A stretch of 64,000 nucleotides of DNA from an uncultured Bryobacterales bacterium. GTDB taxonomy: Bacteria > Acidobacteriota > Terriglobia > Bryobacterales > UBA6623. The position numbers and the translations under genes are program-made. The stretch lies in the NCBI GenBank assembly GCA_951813605.1, contig OX638379.1:1994471-2058470 (forward strand), written 5' to 3'. Positions 1 to 7,486 of the stretch are shown here, piece after piece (within the stretch, counting starts at the first letter, position 1; every line of letters starts with the position of its first letter). The notes beneath the pieces were generated by a model. It made no database searches and was not told the origin of the DNA. It was given only the letters and a program-made list of their open reading frames with translations.

Positions 1-679
1 CGTTGCGACCGTACGCCCGCCACGCACGAACGGCTGCGGGGTCGCCTTGCTCGGCAAGATCGCCAATTTCTTTCGCCGTGAGGGTCTCGGATGGCCTCGC
101 CGCCAAGTGCCGGCGGTACTGCCTGACAACTCCGTGGCCGGAGCAGGCGTGATCGAAATCAGAATCCCCGACACGGCAATAAGCGACCTCCCCTGCGTTG
201 TTGGTTGCTCCGGAATAGATCCTGTTGCAGATTGAAAGGCCGCATCCGAAACCTGTGCCGAGCGTGATGCCAAGCACGATTTCGTTACCTCGCCCAGCCC
301 CGTGAATCGCCTCGCCCAGCGCGAAGCACGCAGCGTCATTTTCCAAGTGAAGGGGCGCGCCGAGCTCCCGCATGACAAATTCGCCAATCTTGAATCCGAC
401 CAAGTTCGGCAGCGAATCGCGATCATGCAAGACGCAATTCTTCTGGTCCAGGGGCCCTGAACTGCCCATCCCCACAACTTGAGGCGTGCCTTCCACACCA
501 GCTTCCGCCTTGGCCTGCTTCACAACGCGCTTCATGTTGGTCAGCGACACGGCCGGCTGCATGCGCGCCATCGTCGGCAGGCGAGCGACCTTGCCCAAGC
601 GGTTGCCGTCTGTGTCGAAGACTCCGGCGGCAATCTTGGTTCCGCCTAGGTCGATCCCAATCAGAAAGTTGCTAGACAA
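1..679 (-). CDS. ROK family sugar kinase (partial, C-terminus beyond window edge)
   Basis: An open frame starts at a TTG (677-679) preceded by a GAGG-type ribosome site and runs off the left edge, so about 226 residues are visible. The N-terminus carries the ROK phosphate-binding motif GIDLGGTKIAAG (about residues 8-19). A second signature, LGTGFGCGL, sits near residue 140. Family members phosphorylate glucose, N-acetylglucosamine or N-acetylmannosamine with ATP, or act as repressors. No helix-turn-helix precedes the kinase domain, so an enzyme is more likely. The zinc-binding cysteine cluster and the preceding AGExGH histidine of many ROK proteins are replaced (NNAGEVAY, then ACSGHG), so this is probably a zinc-independent subgroup. 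Substrate unknown. Confidence 0.85.
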   Translation of the reverse strand, partial: MSSNFLIGIDLGGTKIAAGVFDTDGNRLGKVARLPTMARMQPAVSLTNMKRVVKQAKAEAGVEGTPQVVGMGSSGPLDQKNCVLHDRDSLPNLVGFKIGEFVMRELGAPLHLENDAACFALGEAIHGAGRGNEIVLGITLGTGFGCGLSICNRIYSGATNNAGEVAYCRVGDSDFDHACSGHGVVRQYRRHLAARPSETLTAKEIGDLAEQGDPAAVRAWRAYGRN

Positions 680-797
680 TCCTCACCTCTCGGTTTGATT
701 CGCCACTCGCGAATGATGCGGCCAGTCGACCGGTCGAGCATAACCCGCGCCGCCCTCTGACGTATTCTCTCAGGACACACAGGCTCGGTTCCGGGGG

Positions 798-1236
798 GGC
801 ACGTCAGCATCGTCGTCGGACGCGGAAAACTCGGCCCCTAGCTTCTTCGGGACTGCCCCGAGGATACACAAGAACCGACTCGACCCATGCTATGTCGGTG
901 TTTCCGCCAAGAACACGGGCTTCCCACACCAGGAACTGCGTGTTGTCCGCTCCGCAGCCGCGGTTCCGGTTCTGACCGAAGCGTTTCACTTCTTGCACCG
1001 ACTAGTGTTGCGGCGGGCAAGATCATGGAACTCGTTTCGAGCGATGGATTCAAGGTATTGTTCCTTGACGAGGAATCCCTCACGCGAGCAGTAGAGCTGA
1101 TGATCCGCTACAAGGGCACTCCCATGGACTTTGCCGACGCCTCCTTATAGGCCGTCGCGCAGAGCCATCGCCTTCGATCAATATTCACGCTGGACCGCGA
1201 CCACTTCGCCACTTACCGCCTCAAACGAGGTTGCAG
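798..1236 (+). pseudogene. decayed PIN-domain (VapC-like) toxin remnant
   Basis: Pieces of a PIN ribonuclease lie in different frames. PVLTEAFHFL, the usual mid-domain motif, is at 966-995 in one frame. From about 1010 another frame continues with FLDEESLTRAVELMIRYK and the acidic motif PMDFADASL. That frame stops at TAG 1148-1150 and then reads on without interruption as AVAQSHRLRSIFTLDRDHF. A further stop (LGP*LLRDCPEDT) precedes the N-terminal part. At least one frameshift and two stops are therefore needed to explain the gene. No antitoxin frame is visible beside it. PIN identity rests on recognised motifs only. Confidence 0.6.
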
Positions 1237-1603
1237 CCGCGAGACATTCGTCCTTTTCGGTGCCGGGATGATCCACTCGGCGCCACCAAAGCCCCAGATT
1301 GCCGAGGATTCCGAGGGCGGCGAAGCTACGCCGCCCGGCAACGACTTGTCAGAAGGCGAGTAACCTCCGAGCGATCCTCCTGCTCCCTTCCCGCCAAGCA
1401 TCGCAGGGCCTTCGCCCCGCATTGCTCCAAGCGCAGACATGGCGAAAATGCAGGGGTCCAATCCAGGTCGCGGCGGGAGCCGGCCAATTCGGGAACATTT
1501 TCGGGGGTGCGGTGTCAATGAATTCGAGGACCAGGGCGGACAGAGTCACGTGTCGGCCGCGGACGGAAGTGCGATGGTACGCTGATGCTGCTCGCCTGGA
1601 GCC
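1237..1603. other. gene-free stretch upstream of the sigma factor
   Basis: No frame here looks like a real protein on either strand; all open frames are short and compositionally arginine/proline-rich. It probably holds the promoter of the sigma-factor gene, but I could not pick out convincing -35/-10 elements. Confidence 0.5.
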
Positions 1604-2248
1604 ATGAGCCGTCCGACACACTTGCAGACCTGTTCCTCGGCGACAGATCCGGATGCCGATCTCGTGCGAGGACTCAAGTGCGGCGACCCCGAAAGCTTCC
1701 GGCTGCTCGTCGAGCTCTACCAAGATCCCGTCTACAGCTACATCTGCCGCCTGATTGACGACCCGGCAGAAGCCGAAGACGTCACGCAAGACGTTTTCGT
1801 GAAGGTGTTCCGCAAGGTGGCCGGGTTCCGCGAGGAATGCAGATTCAAGACGTGGCTTTATCGCATCGCGACGCGCGAGTCGTCGAACCGCCGGCGCTGG
1901 TTCTCCCGCCACCGGTGGCGCGAGGTTACCGAGTCGTTCGGCCAAGGTGCCGCGAGCGCTTACACGGAGCGGATGCCGTACCGAGGGCGCGGCCCGTTCG
2001 AACAGGCGGAGCGCCGCGAGCAGCGCGAGATTCTCAATGAGGCGCTCAAGCAAATCAACCCCCGCTTCAAGCAAGCGGTCGTCCTGCGCGACATCGCGGG
2101 TTTCAGCTATCTCGAAATCTCCAACACGCTGGGTATCTCGCTCGGGACGGTGAAGTCGAGAATTTTGCGCGGACGGGCGGCGCTGAAGCGCCAGCTGATG
2201 CGGCACGCGCCCGCTATCGTTCCGCATGCAACATGGCAAACGGAGTAG
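1604..2248 (+). CDS. ECF-type RNA polymerase sigma factor
   Basis: The protein has 214 residues, the usual size of an ECF sigma factor. Region 2 (about residues 28-100) includes the aspartate-rich core-binding stretch AEDVTQDVFVKVFRKV and the -10-reading helix FKTWLYRIATRESSNRRR. Region 4 (about 148-200) ends in a helix-turn-helix, SYLEISNTLGISLGTVKSRI. It would direct polymerase to its own promoters. The next gene starts 4 bases after its stop and encodes a membrane protein with an anti-sigma-type zinc motif, so the pair is probably sigma and cognate anti-sigma. Regulon and inducing signal are not visible. Confidence 0.93.
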   Translation: MSRPTHLQTCSSATDPDADLVRGLKCGDPESFRLLVELYQDPVYSYICRLIDDPAEAEDVTQDVFVKVFRKVAGFREECRFKTWLYRIATRESSNRRRWFSRHRWREVTESFGQGAASAYTERMPYRGRGPFEQAERREQREILNEALKQINPRFKQAVVLRDIAGFSYLEISNTLGISLGTVKSRILRGRAALKRQLMRHAPAIVPHATWQTE

Positions 2249-2252
2249 AACG

Positions 2253-2924
2253 ATGCACTGCCGCTGGGCTAGAACACGAATAGGTCGGTACATCGAGCTC
2301 GACCTCGCACCGATCGAAGAAGCACTGATGCGCTTCCATCTGACGCGTTGCGCTACGTGCAACCAGGATTACGAGCAAACTGAAACGGTCCCCCGGCTGC
2401 TTGCCACCCTTAACGCGCCGCAACCGTCGTCCCGTCTGGATGTAAGGATCCTTAGCGCGCTTTCGATCGAAGCTCAGCGCAGGGACCAGCCGAGCGTGAG
2501 CCGGCACCGGCTCATGATCAAGCTGGGCAACCTGCTGCGCCCGATCGCCGTCCCGGCGCTGGGCGGCGTCCTCGTGGCGCTGATCTTGGTGCCGACGCTG
2601 CTGTCCGCGTTCTGGATGGAGCCGACCGCCTATGCCGACGACATCCCGCTACGGTTCCTAACAATGCCGCTGGTTGCCGCACCTATGATGGCACTGCCGT
2701 CACCCTACCGAGTCGCGCGCGACTTCACCGTGATCGCCTATATCGACATGCATGGCGGTGTATACGATTACCGAGTCGTCAGCGACGAGCCGTTGGACCA
2801 GAGAATGCACGGCGAGCTCGCCAACGCGTTGCTGACAAGCAAGTTTCAACCGGCCCTTCGGTTCGGGCAGCCGATCTTGGGGCAGCGGGTCATCTTGTAC
2901 CAGCGCATCGATAGCCGGGCATAG
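2253..2924 (+). CDS. membrane zinc-finger anti-sigma-like protein with TonB-like C-terminal domain
   Basis: This 223-residue protein starts 4 bases after the sigma-factor stop. ATG 2253 is preferred over the upstream ATG 2226 because a GGAG-like site lies at 2242-2245. The N-terminus has C3 and then H29-x3-C33-x2-C36, the zinc-binding pattern of anti-sigma (ZAS) domains. One membrane helix spans about residues 98-120. The outer part (about 152-222), with a Gly-Gly turn and KFQPALRFGQPI, resembles the C-terminal domain of TonB-like proteins. It probably holds the sigma factor at the membrane and senses something in the periplasm. The fusion order is unusual. The zinc pattern and sigma-factor neighbour are seen; the function is inferred. 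Confidence 0.7.
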   Translation: MHCRWARTRIGRYIELDLAPIEEALMRFHLTRCATCNQDYEQTETVPRLLATLNAPQPSSRLDVRILSALSIEAQRRDQPSVSRHRLMIKLGNLLRPIAVPALGGVLVALILVPTLLSAFWMEPTAYADDIPLRFLTMPLVAAPMMALPSPYRVARDFTVIAYIDMHGGVYDYRVVSDEPLDQRMHGELANALLTSKFQPALRFGQPILGQRVILYQRIDSRA

Positions 2925-3027
2925 CTTCCGCTAGACAAACCGAGTACGACGCGTTCGCCGGGTGTCTCAGCCCGGCGCCGGTGTTGCATTCCCCCCGCGG
3001 TCGTCACAAGATGATGTAAGGTCTCCG

Positions 3028-3852
3028 ATGTCGAAACCACGCATGTGCCCGCACTGCCGGGCCTTTATCGATCAAACGGCTAAGACTTGCGAGTACTGCG
3101 GCAACGATCTTCCCACGACCGCCGCCAAGCGCATTCGCCGCGAGCGGCGGCTGCGTCTGGCTGGAGGGTCGAGCAGTTTCACAACGATGATTCTGTTGCT
3201 GATCAACGCGGCTCTCTTCGCGACATCGTGGATTCTGACGGCGCGGTTTACAGGCCAGAGCGGCTTCTTGGCAGGAATCGACGGCCAAGTGCTGCTGATG
3301 CTCGGCGCGAAGTACCCACTCTCGATCCTGCTGCATGGCGAATGGTGGAGACTGATTACGGCGAACTTCCTGCACGCAGGTCTGCTGCATCTGGGCTTTA
3401 ACTCGATGTCGCTCTTCAACCTCGGCCCGCTAGCCGAGGAGATCTTCGGCACCTACCGCTTCCTTGTCCTCTATCTCGCCACCGGTCTGTGTGGTTTCCT
3501 TCTCAGCACGTTCTGGTCGGACTCGCTTTCGATCGGGGCTTCGGCGTCGATCTGCGGCCTGATCGGTGCGATGTACGGCTTCGGTCGCGTCAGCTTCAAC
3601 TCGCAGCTCAAATCGGTGGCTTTGCGCTGGGTTATTGCGATCGCCGTGTTCGGTCTGCTGTTTCCCGCCATCGACAACGCGGCCCACTTCGGAGGGCTGG
3701 CAGCAGGCTTCGGTTTCGCTTACGCCTTCGGCATTCCGGGACACGATTCGAACACGGAGAGCATATGGAAGGGCGTGGCGGTGGGAGCGGTGGCGATCAC
3801 CGCCTGGGCCTTCTTCATGGCCTACCGCAACTTCGCTTCCGTAACTGGGTGA
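3028..3852 (+). CDS. rhomboid family intramembrane serine protease with N-terminal zinc ribbon
   Basis: The N-terminus has C7-x2-C10 and C21-x2-C24, a zinc-ribbon. A six-to-seven-helix rhomboid domain follows. Visible signatures are the loop GEWWRLITANFLHAG (104-118), HLGFN (121-125), the nucleophile motif GASAS with serine 172, and AHFGG with catalytic histidine 220. The enzyme cuts membrane helices inside the bilayer. The start ATG 3028 follows AAGG at 3018-3021; the frame is open further upstream but the zinc ribbon begins right here. It sits about 100 bases downstream of the membrane anti-sigma-like gene on the same strand, which makes that protein a plausible substrate (inference). Confidence 0.9.
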   Translation: MSKPRMCPHCRAFIDQTAKTCEYCGNDLPTTAAKRIRRERRLRLAGGSSSFTTMILLLINAALFATSWILTARFTGQSGFLAGIDGQVLLMLGAKYPLSILLHGEWWRLITANFLHAGLLHLGFNSMSLFNLGPLAEEIFGTYRFLVLYLATGLCGFLLSTFWSDSLSIGASASICGLIGAMYGFGRVSFNSQLKSVALRWVIAIAVFGLLFPAIDNAAHFGGLAAGFGFAYAFGIPGHDSNTESIWKGVAVGAVAITAWAFFMAYRNFASVTG

Positions 3853-3876
3853 AGCCGCACGACGAAGCAGGCTCCT

Positions 3877-4647
3877 TCAAGGGCTCAGTTCCGTGCCGAA
3901 GCCCGCGCCTTCTGAGGCCCTGGCGAGCATGTCCGGCTCGTGGCCATTGACGATCGAAACGTGACGAATCCCATTGCGCAAGGCCTCGATGGCCGCCCGT
4001 AGCTTGGCCTCCATGCCGCCCACCGCAATCTTTTCTTGAATGAGCGATTCTGCGTCTCCGGCTGACAGTGCTCGGATCAGGGCGCCTTCCCCGTCCAGAA
4101 CGCCTCCGACATCCGTGAGAAACACCAAGCGATTCACGCCGAGCCCGGCGGCACACGCTGATGCCATCTGGTCGGCGTTGACGTTGTAGATCGCCCCTTT
4201 CTCGCCGCCGGCGATGCAGGCCACCGCAGGCAGGTAGCCGCTTGCCGTGAGTCTGTGGAGAAGGCCCGGATCGACCCGCTCGACCTTGCCGACCAAGCCC
4301 AGATCCGGATCTAGCTGCGAAGCCTGCACCGTCCCGGCGTCAATTCCCGTGAGCCCGACTGCTTGGACGCCTGCTTTCTGGAAGTCGGCGACGAGCTGTC
4401 GATTCACCGAGCCCGCCAGCACCCGCAAAACGGCATCGAGGATCTCCGGCGGCGTGACTCGCAGGCCGCGCCGGAATTCGCTCTTGTGGTCCAGGCCCGC
4501 CAAGTAGCGGCTCAGGCGCTTGCCCCCGCCGTGAACCACGACGATTTCGTGCCCGCCGCGTAGCAGATGCTTGACCTGGCGGGCGAGAGAGGCGCGCCGC
4601 TCGGCCGTCTCCAGCAACGTCCCGCCCAGCTTCACGAGTAACTTCAT
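3877..4647 (-). CDS. argB: acetylglutamate kinase
   Basis: The protein is 256 residues, family length. It begins with the amino-acid-kinase nucleotide motif VKLGGTLLE, followed by VVHGGGKRLSRYL for N-acetylglutamate binding, and later has YNVNADQMA and FLTDVGGVL for ATP binding. It phosphorylates N-acetyl-L-glutamate in the second step of cyclic arginine biosynthesis. Its ATG overlaps the argC stop by four bases (ATGA), so the two are translationally coupled. No other arg genes lie nearby. Confidence 0.94.
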   Translation of the reverse strand: MKLLVKLGGTLLETAERRASLARQVKHLLRGGHEIVVVHGGGKRLSRYLAGLDHKSEFRRGLRVTPPEILDAVLRVLAGSVNRQLVADFQKAGVQAVGLTGIDAGTVQASQLDPDLGLVGKVERVDPGLLHRLTASGYLPAVACIAGGEKGAIYNVNADQMASACAAGLGVNRLVFLTDVGGVLDGEGALIRALSAGDAESLIQEKIAVGGMEAKLRAAIEALRNGIRHVSIVNGHEPDMLARASEGAGFGTELSP

Positions 4648-5690
4648 CTGGCGGCGCCCTCTTGCGTTCCCCCGTCATCCAGCAACCCGGCCGTCTCGGG
4701 ATATCCCAGCATCAGATTCAAGTTCTGCACGGCCTGCCCCGCCGCGCCCTTGACCAGATTGTCAATCGCGGCCACGATCACGACCCTGCGGGTGGCCGGG
4801 TCGACTTGGAAGCCGATGTCGCAGAAGTTGGTGCCTTGGATGCCGCGGAGGTCCGGAAGCCGCCCCTGGGGATACAAGCGAACGAACGGCTCGCCCCGGT
4901 AGTATTTGTCGTAAATGGCACGCACTTGGGCCCACTCCATTGGGTTGTCCGTTCGCACGTAGATCGTTTCCAGGATTCCTCGATGCACCGGCAACAATTG
5001 CGCAGTGAAGCTCAGTTCGTGCTCGTCCAAGTCAGTCGTATAGAGGATCTCAGGAACGTGTCGATGGAGGAGGACGCTGTAAGCGGAGAGGTTCTCGGTC
5101 ACCTCGCAGAAGTGCGTCTTGAGTGACGGCTTGCGCCCCGCCCCGCTGACTCCCGACTTGGCATCGCAGACGACTCCGACCGAGCGCTCCAGGATCGCTT
5201 CCATCATCAATGGGCGCAGGCTCAGATTCGCGGCTGTGGGGTAGCATCCCGGGTTTGCCACCAAGGTCGAGATCTTGACCATTTCCCGGAAGAATTCCGG
5301 CAAGCCGTAGGCCGCGTCCAGGAGCCTGCCTGGGCAAGGATGCTCCACCTTGTACCACCGCCGGTAGTCGGAAATCGCGCGCAAGCGGAATGCCGCGCTC
5401 AAGTCGACGCAGGGAAGGCCCGCGTCCAAGAGCTCCGGCACGGCTGCCACCGACACCTCGAGCGATGTCGCCAGAAACACGGCGTCGACGCCCTCGTCTC
5501 GCAACGCCTGGGTCTGAAAGGGCACGCGAGGGGTTCGCTCGCCGAACGGCAGCTCCAGATCCGAGACGTCCCGGTGCTCAAGCAGCACCGGGTCAACGCT
5601 CGGATGGCCCTTCAGAATGCGCAGCAGTTCCGCGCCGCTGTAGCCCGTGAATCCGACGATGCCGACCCGTGATCGATTGGCCATTTCCAT
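4644..5690 (-). CDS. argC: N-acetyl-gamma-glutamyl-phosphate reductase
   Basis: The 348-residue protein has the NADP-binding GFTGYSG motif at 13-19 and the active-site cysteine 149 in VANPGCYPTA. It reduces N-acetylglutamyl phosphate to the semialdehyde, the step after ArgB. It lies first in the argC-argB pair with a four-base overlap. The start ATG 5690 is preceded by GGGG; a second in-frame ATG two codons on is also possible. The TIM-barrel gene upstream is 85 bases away on the same strand and could be co-transcribed. Confidence 0.95.
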   Translation of the reverse strand: MEMANRSRVGIVGFTGYSGAELLRILKGHPSVDPVLLEHRDVSDLELPFGERTPRVPFQTQALRDEGVDAVFLATSLEVSVAAVPELLDAGLPCVDLSAAFRLRAISDYRRWYKVEHPCPGRLLDAAYGLPEFFREMVKISTLVANPGCYPTAANLSLRPLMMEAILERSVGVVCDAKSGVSGAGRKPSLKTHFCEVTENLSAYSVLLHRHVPEILYTTDLDEHELSFTAQLLPVHRGILETIYVRTDNPMEWAQVRAIYDKYYRGEPFVRLYPQGRLPDLRGIQGTNFCDIGFQVDPATRRVVIVAAIDNLVKGAAGQAVQNLNLMLGYPETAGLLDDGGTQEGAAR

Positions 5691-5774
5691 GCAATCCCCG
5701 CTGTTCCGATGGTAGCGAGAATCGCGGCCGCGGCTCTTCGCGCCGGCAGCGGCGACCGGCTCGCAGGCTTCCGG

Positions 5775-6740
5775 CTAGACGTCGCAGAGCTTCACGGCCT
5801 GAGCCAGCGAGTCGCGCGGGTCCCGCGTGGGGATGAACTCGTGGCCGACATAGCCCTCGTACCCGATCTCCACCAACGTCTCCATTACGGACGGATAGTG
5901 GATCTCCTGCCTCAGATGCAGTTCGTTTCGCCCTGGGTTGCCCGCGGTGTGGAAATGTCCGATAAGATCCTTCATCTCGCGGATGCGACGGATCACGTCG
6001 CCGTTCATGATCTGCACGTGATAGATGTCGAAGAGCAGCTTCGCTCGCGGCGAATCGACCTCGCGAATGATGTCGGCGCAGTAATCGATATCGTCGCCTT
6101 GATATCCAGGATGCCCCTTCATTGGGTGCGTGTCGTCCCGCGTGTTGAGCATCTCCAGGCACACGGTGACGCCCTTCTCCTCGCCGTAGGCGGCGAGTTC
6201 CCTGAGGCCCGCCACCGTGTTGCGCGCCCCTTCTTCCAGAGAGATCTCGCCGCTCTGAGGATCTTCGGCAATGTTCCACTTATAGCCGTTGAACGCGATC
6301 ACACTGGGCACGCCCGCCTCGGCACAGGCATCCATGGTCTTCTTCGTGACCTCGATGACCTCCGCCTGATAGCGCGGATTGTTCAGCCCCTTCATGAAAG
6401 GCGGGCCTGGCATCCCGTTGCCCGCGATGGCGCATCCGAGGCCGTGCTTCTCCAGGGCCGGCCAGTCCCTGGGTTCAACCAGCTCGACGCTCTTCATCCC
6501 CAGGCTCGCGGCGTGACCGGCCAACGTTTCGGCGTCCCAAGCCCACTCGGAAGTCTCAAAGCACCACAAGCACACCGAATGACGAATCCTCCCGTTCACC
6601 GCACGGGTCCAGGGCTCGCCGGAATCACCCATCGAGTCGGAGCCGCACGAAGCGAGCGTCGCAGCCGCGGCCGAGCCTCCGTAGCGGAGGAGGTTTCTCC
6701 GCGTAGTCCTGCCTTGCGATTGCCTGTTCAACATCTTCAT
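5775..6740 (-). CDS. Tat-exported TIM-barrel sugar isomerase (hydroxypyruvate isomerase-like)
   Basis: An AP-endonuclease-2/xylose-isomerase-like TIM barrel, about 321 residues. The N-terminus has a twin-arginine signal (TTRRNLLRYGG) and ends in a lipobox-like LASC, so it is probably a Tat-exported lipoprotein. Barrel metal ligands are suggested by CLEMLNTR, LLFDIYHVQI, GHFHTAGNPGRNELH and YVGHEF; the histidine-glutamate pattern matches hydroxypyruvate isomerase relatives. Family members isomerise small sugars or hydroxypyruvate using a divalent metal. I chose ATG 6740, which has GGAGG just upstream; ATG 6734 fits that site equally well. Substrate unknown. Confidence 0.85.
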   Translation of the reverse strand: MKMLNRQSQGRTTRRNLLRYGGSAAAATLASCGSDSMGDSGEPWTRAVNGRIRHSVCLWCFETSEWAWDAETLAGHAASLGMKSVELVEPRDWPALEKHGLGCAIAGNGMPGPPFMKGLNNPRYQAEVIEVTKKTMDACAEAGVPSVIAFNGYKWNIAEDPQSGEISLEEGARNTVAGLRELAAYGEEKGVTVCLEMLNTRDDTHPMKGHPGYQGDDIDYCADIIREVDSPRAKLLFDIYHVQIMNGDVIRRIREMKDLIGHFHTAGNPGRNELHLRQEIHYPSVMETLVEIGYEGYVGHEFIPTRDPRDSLAQAVKLCDV

Positions 6741-6782
6741 CTCCCTCCGCTGCTGTCCCGCTTCGGGGACGAAGCCGCGCAA

Positions 6783-7379
6783 TCAGTCAGTCTGACCGGT
6801 AGACAGCTTCGATTGCAAGCGGCGCGCCCAGCGGAGGGCCGGCGCCCGCAGCATGACAATTCCTGCGGCCATGTCGACGGCGTGCTCGATCGGCATGAAG
6901 ATCCGTCCGTAGTGCCGTGGATCCCAGTAGCTGACCGGGCTCTCGAATCGAAGTTCGAAGTCGATCGGAAAGAGCAGCAGGGGGCCGTCCTGGTGGTGCG
7001 TCGCGATGTCGACGGCGGAATGCAGGGCGCACCCTAGCGCGAACCAGTAAAGAACCATCCATCGAGCCCTTCCGCTCTTCACGCCCCGGAAATAGCCGAG
7101 TGCGACCGCCAGTGAAACGAGGGCGGGCGCATGCAAAGCGTTGTGCCCGACGATCCAGAGAGGATCTCCGAAATACAAGGCGTCGTAATCCGGCCCGAAA
7201 AGCGGTGCGCCGGCACCTTGCTCGAGGCGCAGGCGCACCGCGTGCCAAGCGGTCAGCAAGATGAGGGGAACGTCGGGCAGGAACGAGCCGAGCACAAGCG
7301 CTACGTGGACATCACGCCCTCGCTCACGGAGCGCCCATCTCAACCAAGCAGTCTGGATCGCGTGGGAATACGTATGCAT
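6783..7379 (-). CDS. DUF457-like membrane protein, putative metal-dependent hydrolase
   Basis: About 198 residues with four or five hydrophobic helices. Histidines and aspartates cluster as in the inner-membrane putative hydrolase family related to YdjM: HTYSHAIQTAW at the N-terminus, GSFLPDVP, GHNALHAP, and ALHSAVDIATHHQDGP followed by WDPRHYG. The function of this family is not established. I start at ATG 7379, which gives the family-like MHTYSH N-terminus; a TTG at 7418 is in frame but has no ribosome site. It reads in the same direction as the TIM-barrel gene 43 bases downstream. Confidence 0.7.
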   Translation of the reverse strand: MHTYSHAIQTAWLRWALRERGRDVHVALVLGSFLPDVPLILLTAWHAVRLRLEQGAGAPLFGPDYDALYFGDPLWIVGHNALHAPALVSLAVALGYFRGVKSGRARWMVLYWFALGCALHSAVDIATHHQDGPLLLFPIDFELRFESPVSYWDPRHYGRIFMPIEHAVDMAAGIVMLRAPALRWARRLQSKLSTGQTD

Positions 7380-7486
7380 AGCGCACGGACCGCGACGGTT
7401 ATCGGATTGCGACGTCAAGGAGACGTCCGGCTCGCCCTCCGATCTAGTATCCGCCGACCCACTAGCCGGCGAGGCAAGTTCATCGC

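Noticed and set aside
1349..2362. 337-codon minus-strand frame across the sigma factor gene
   Set aside because: Composition is Arg/Ala/Leu-biased as expected for the complement of a GC-rich gene; the sigma factor is unambiguous.
5709..7037. 442-codon plus-strand frame opposite the isomerase and membrane-protein genes
   Set aside because: It spans two well-supported minus-strand genes and has no recognisable domain.
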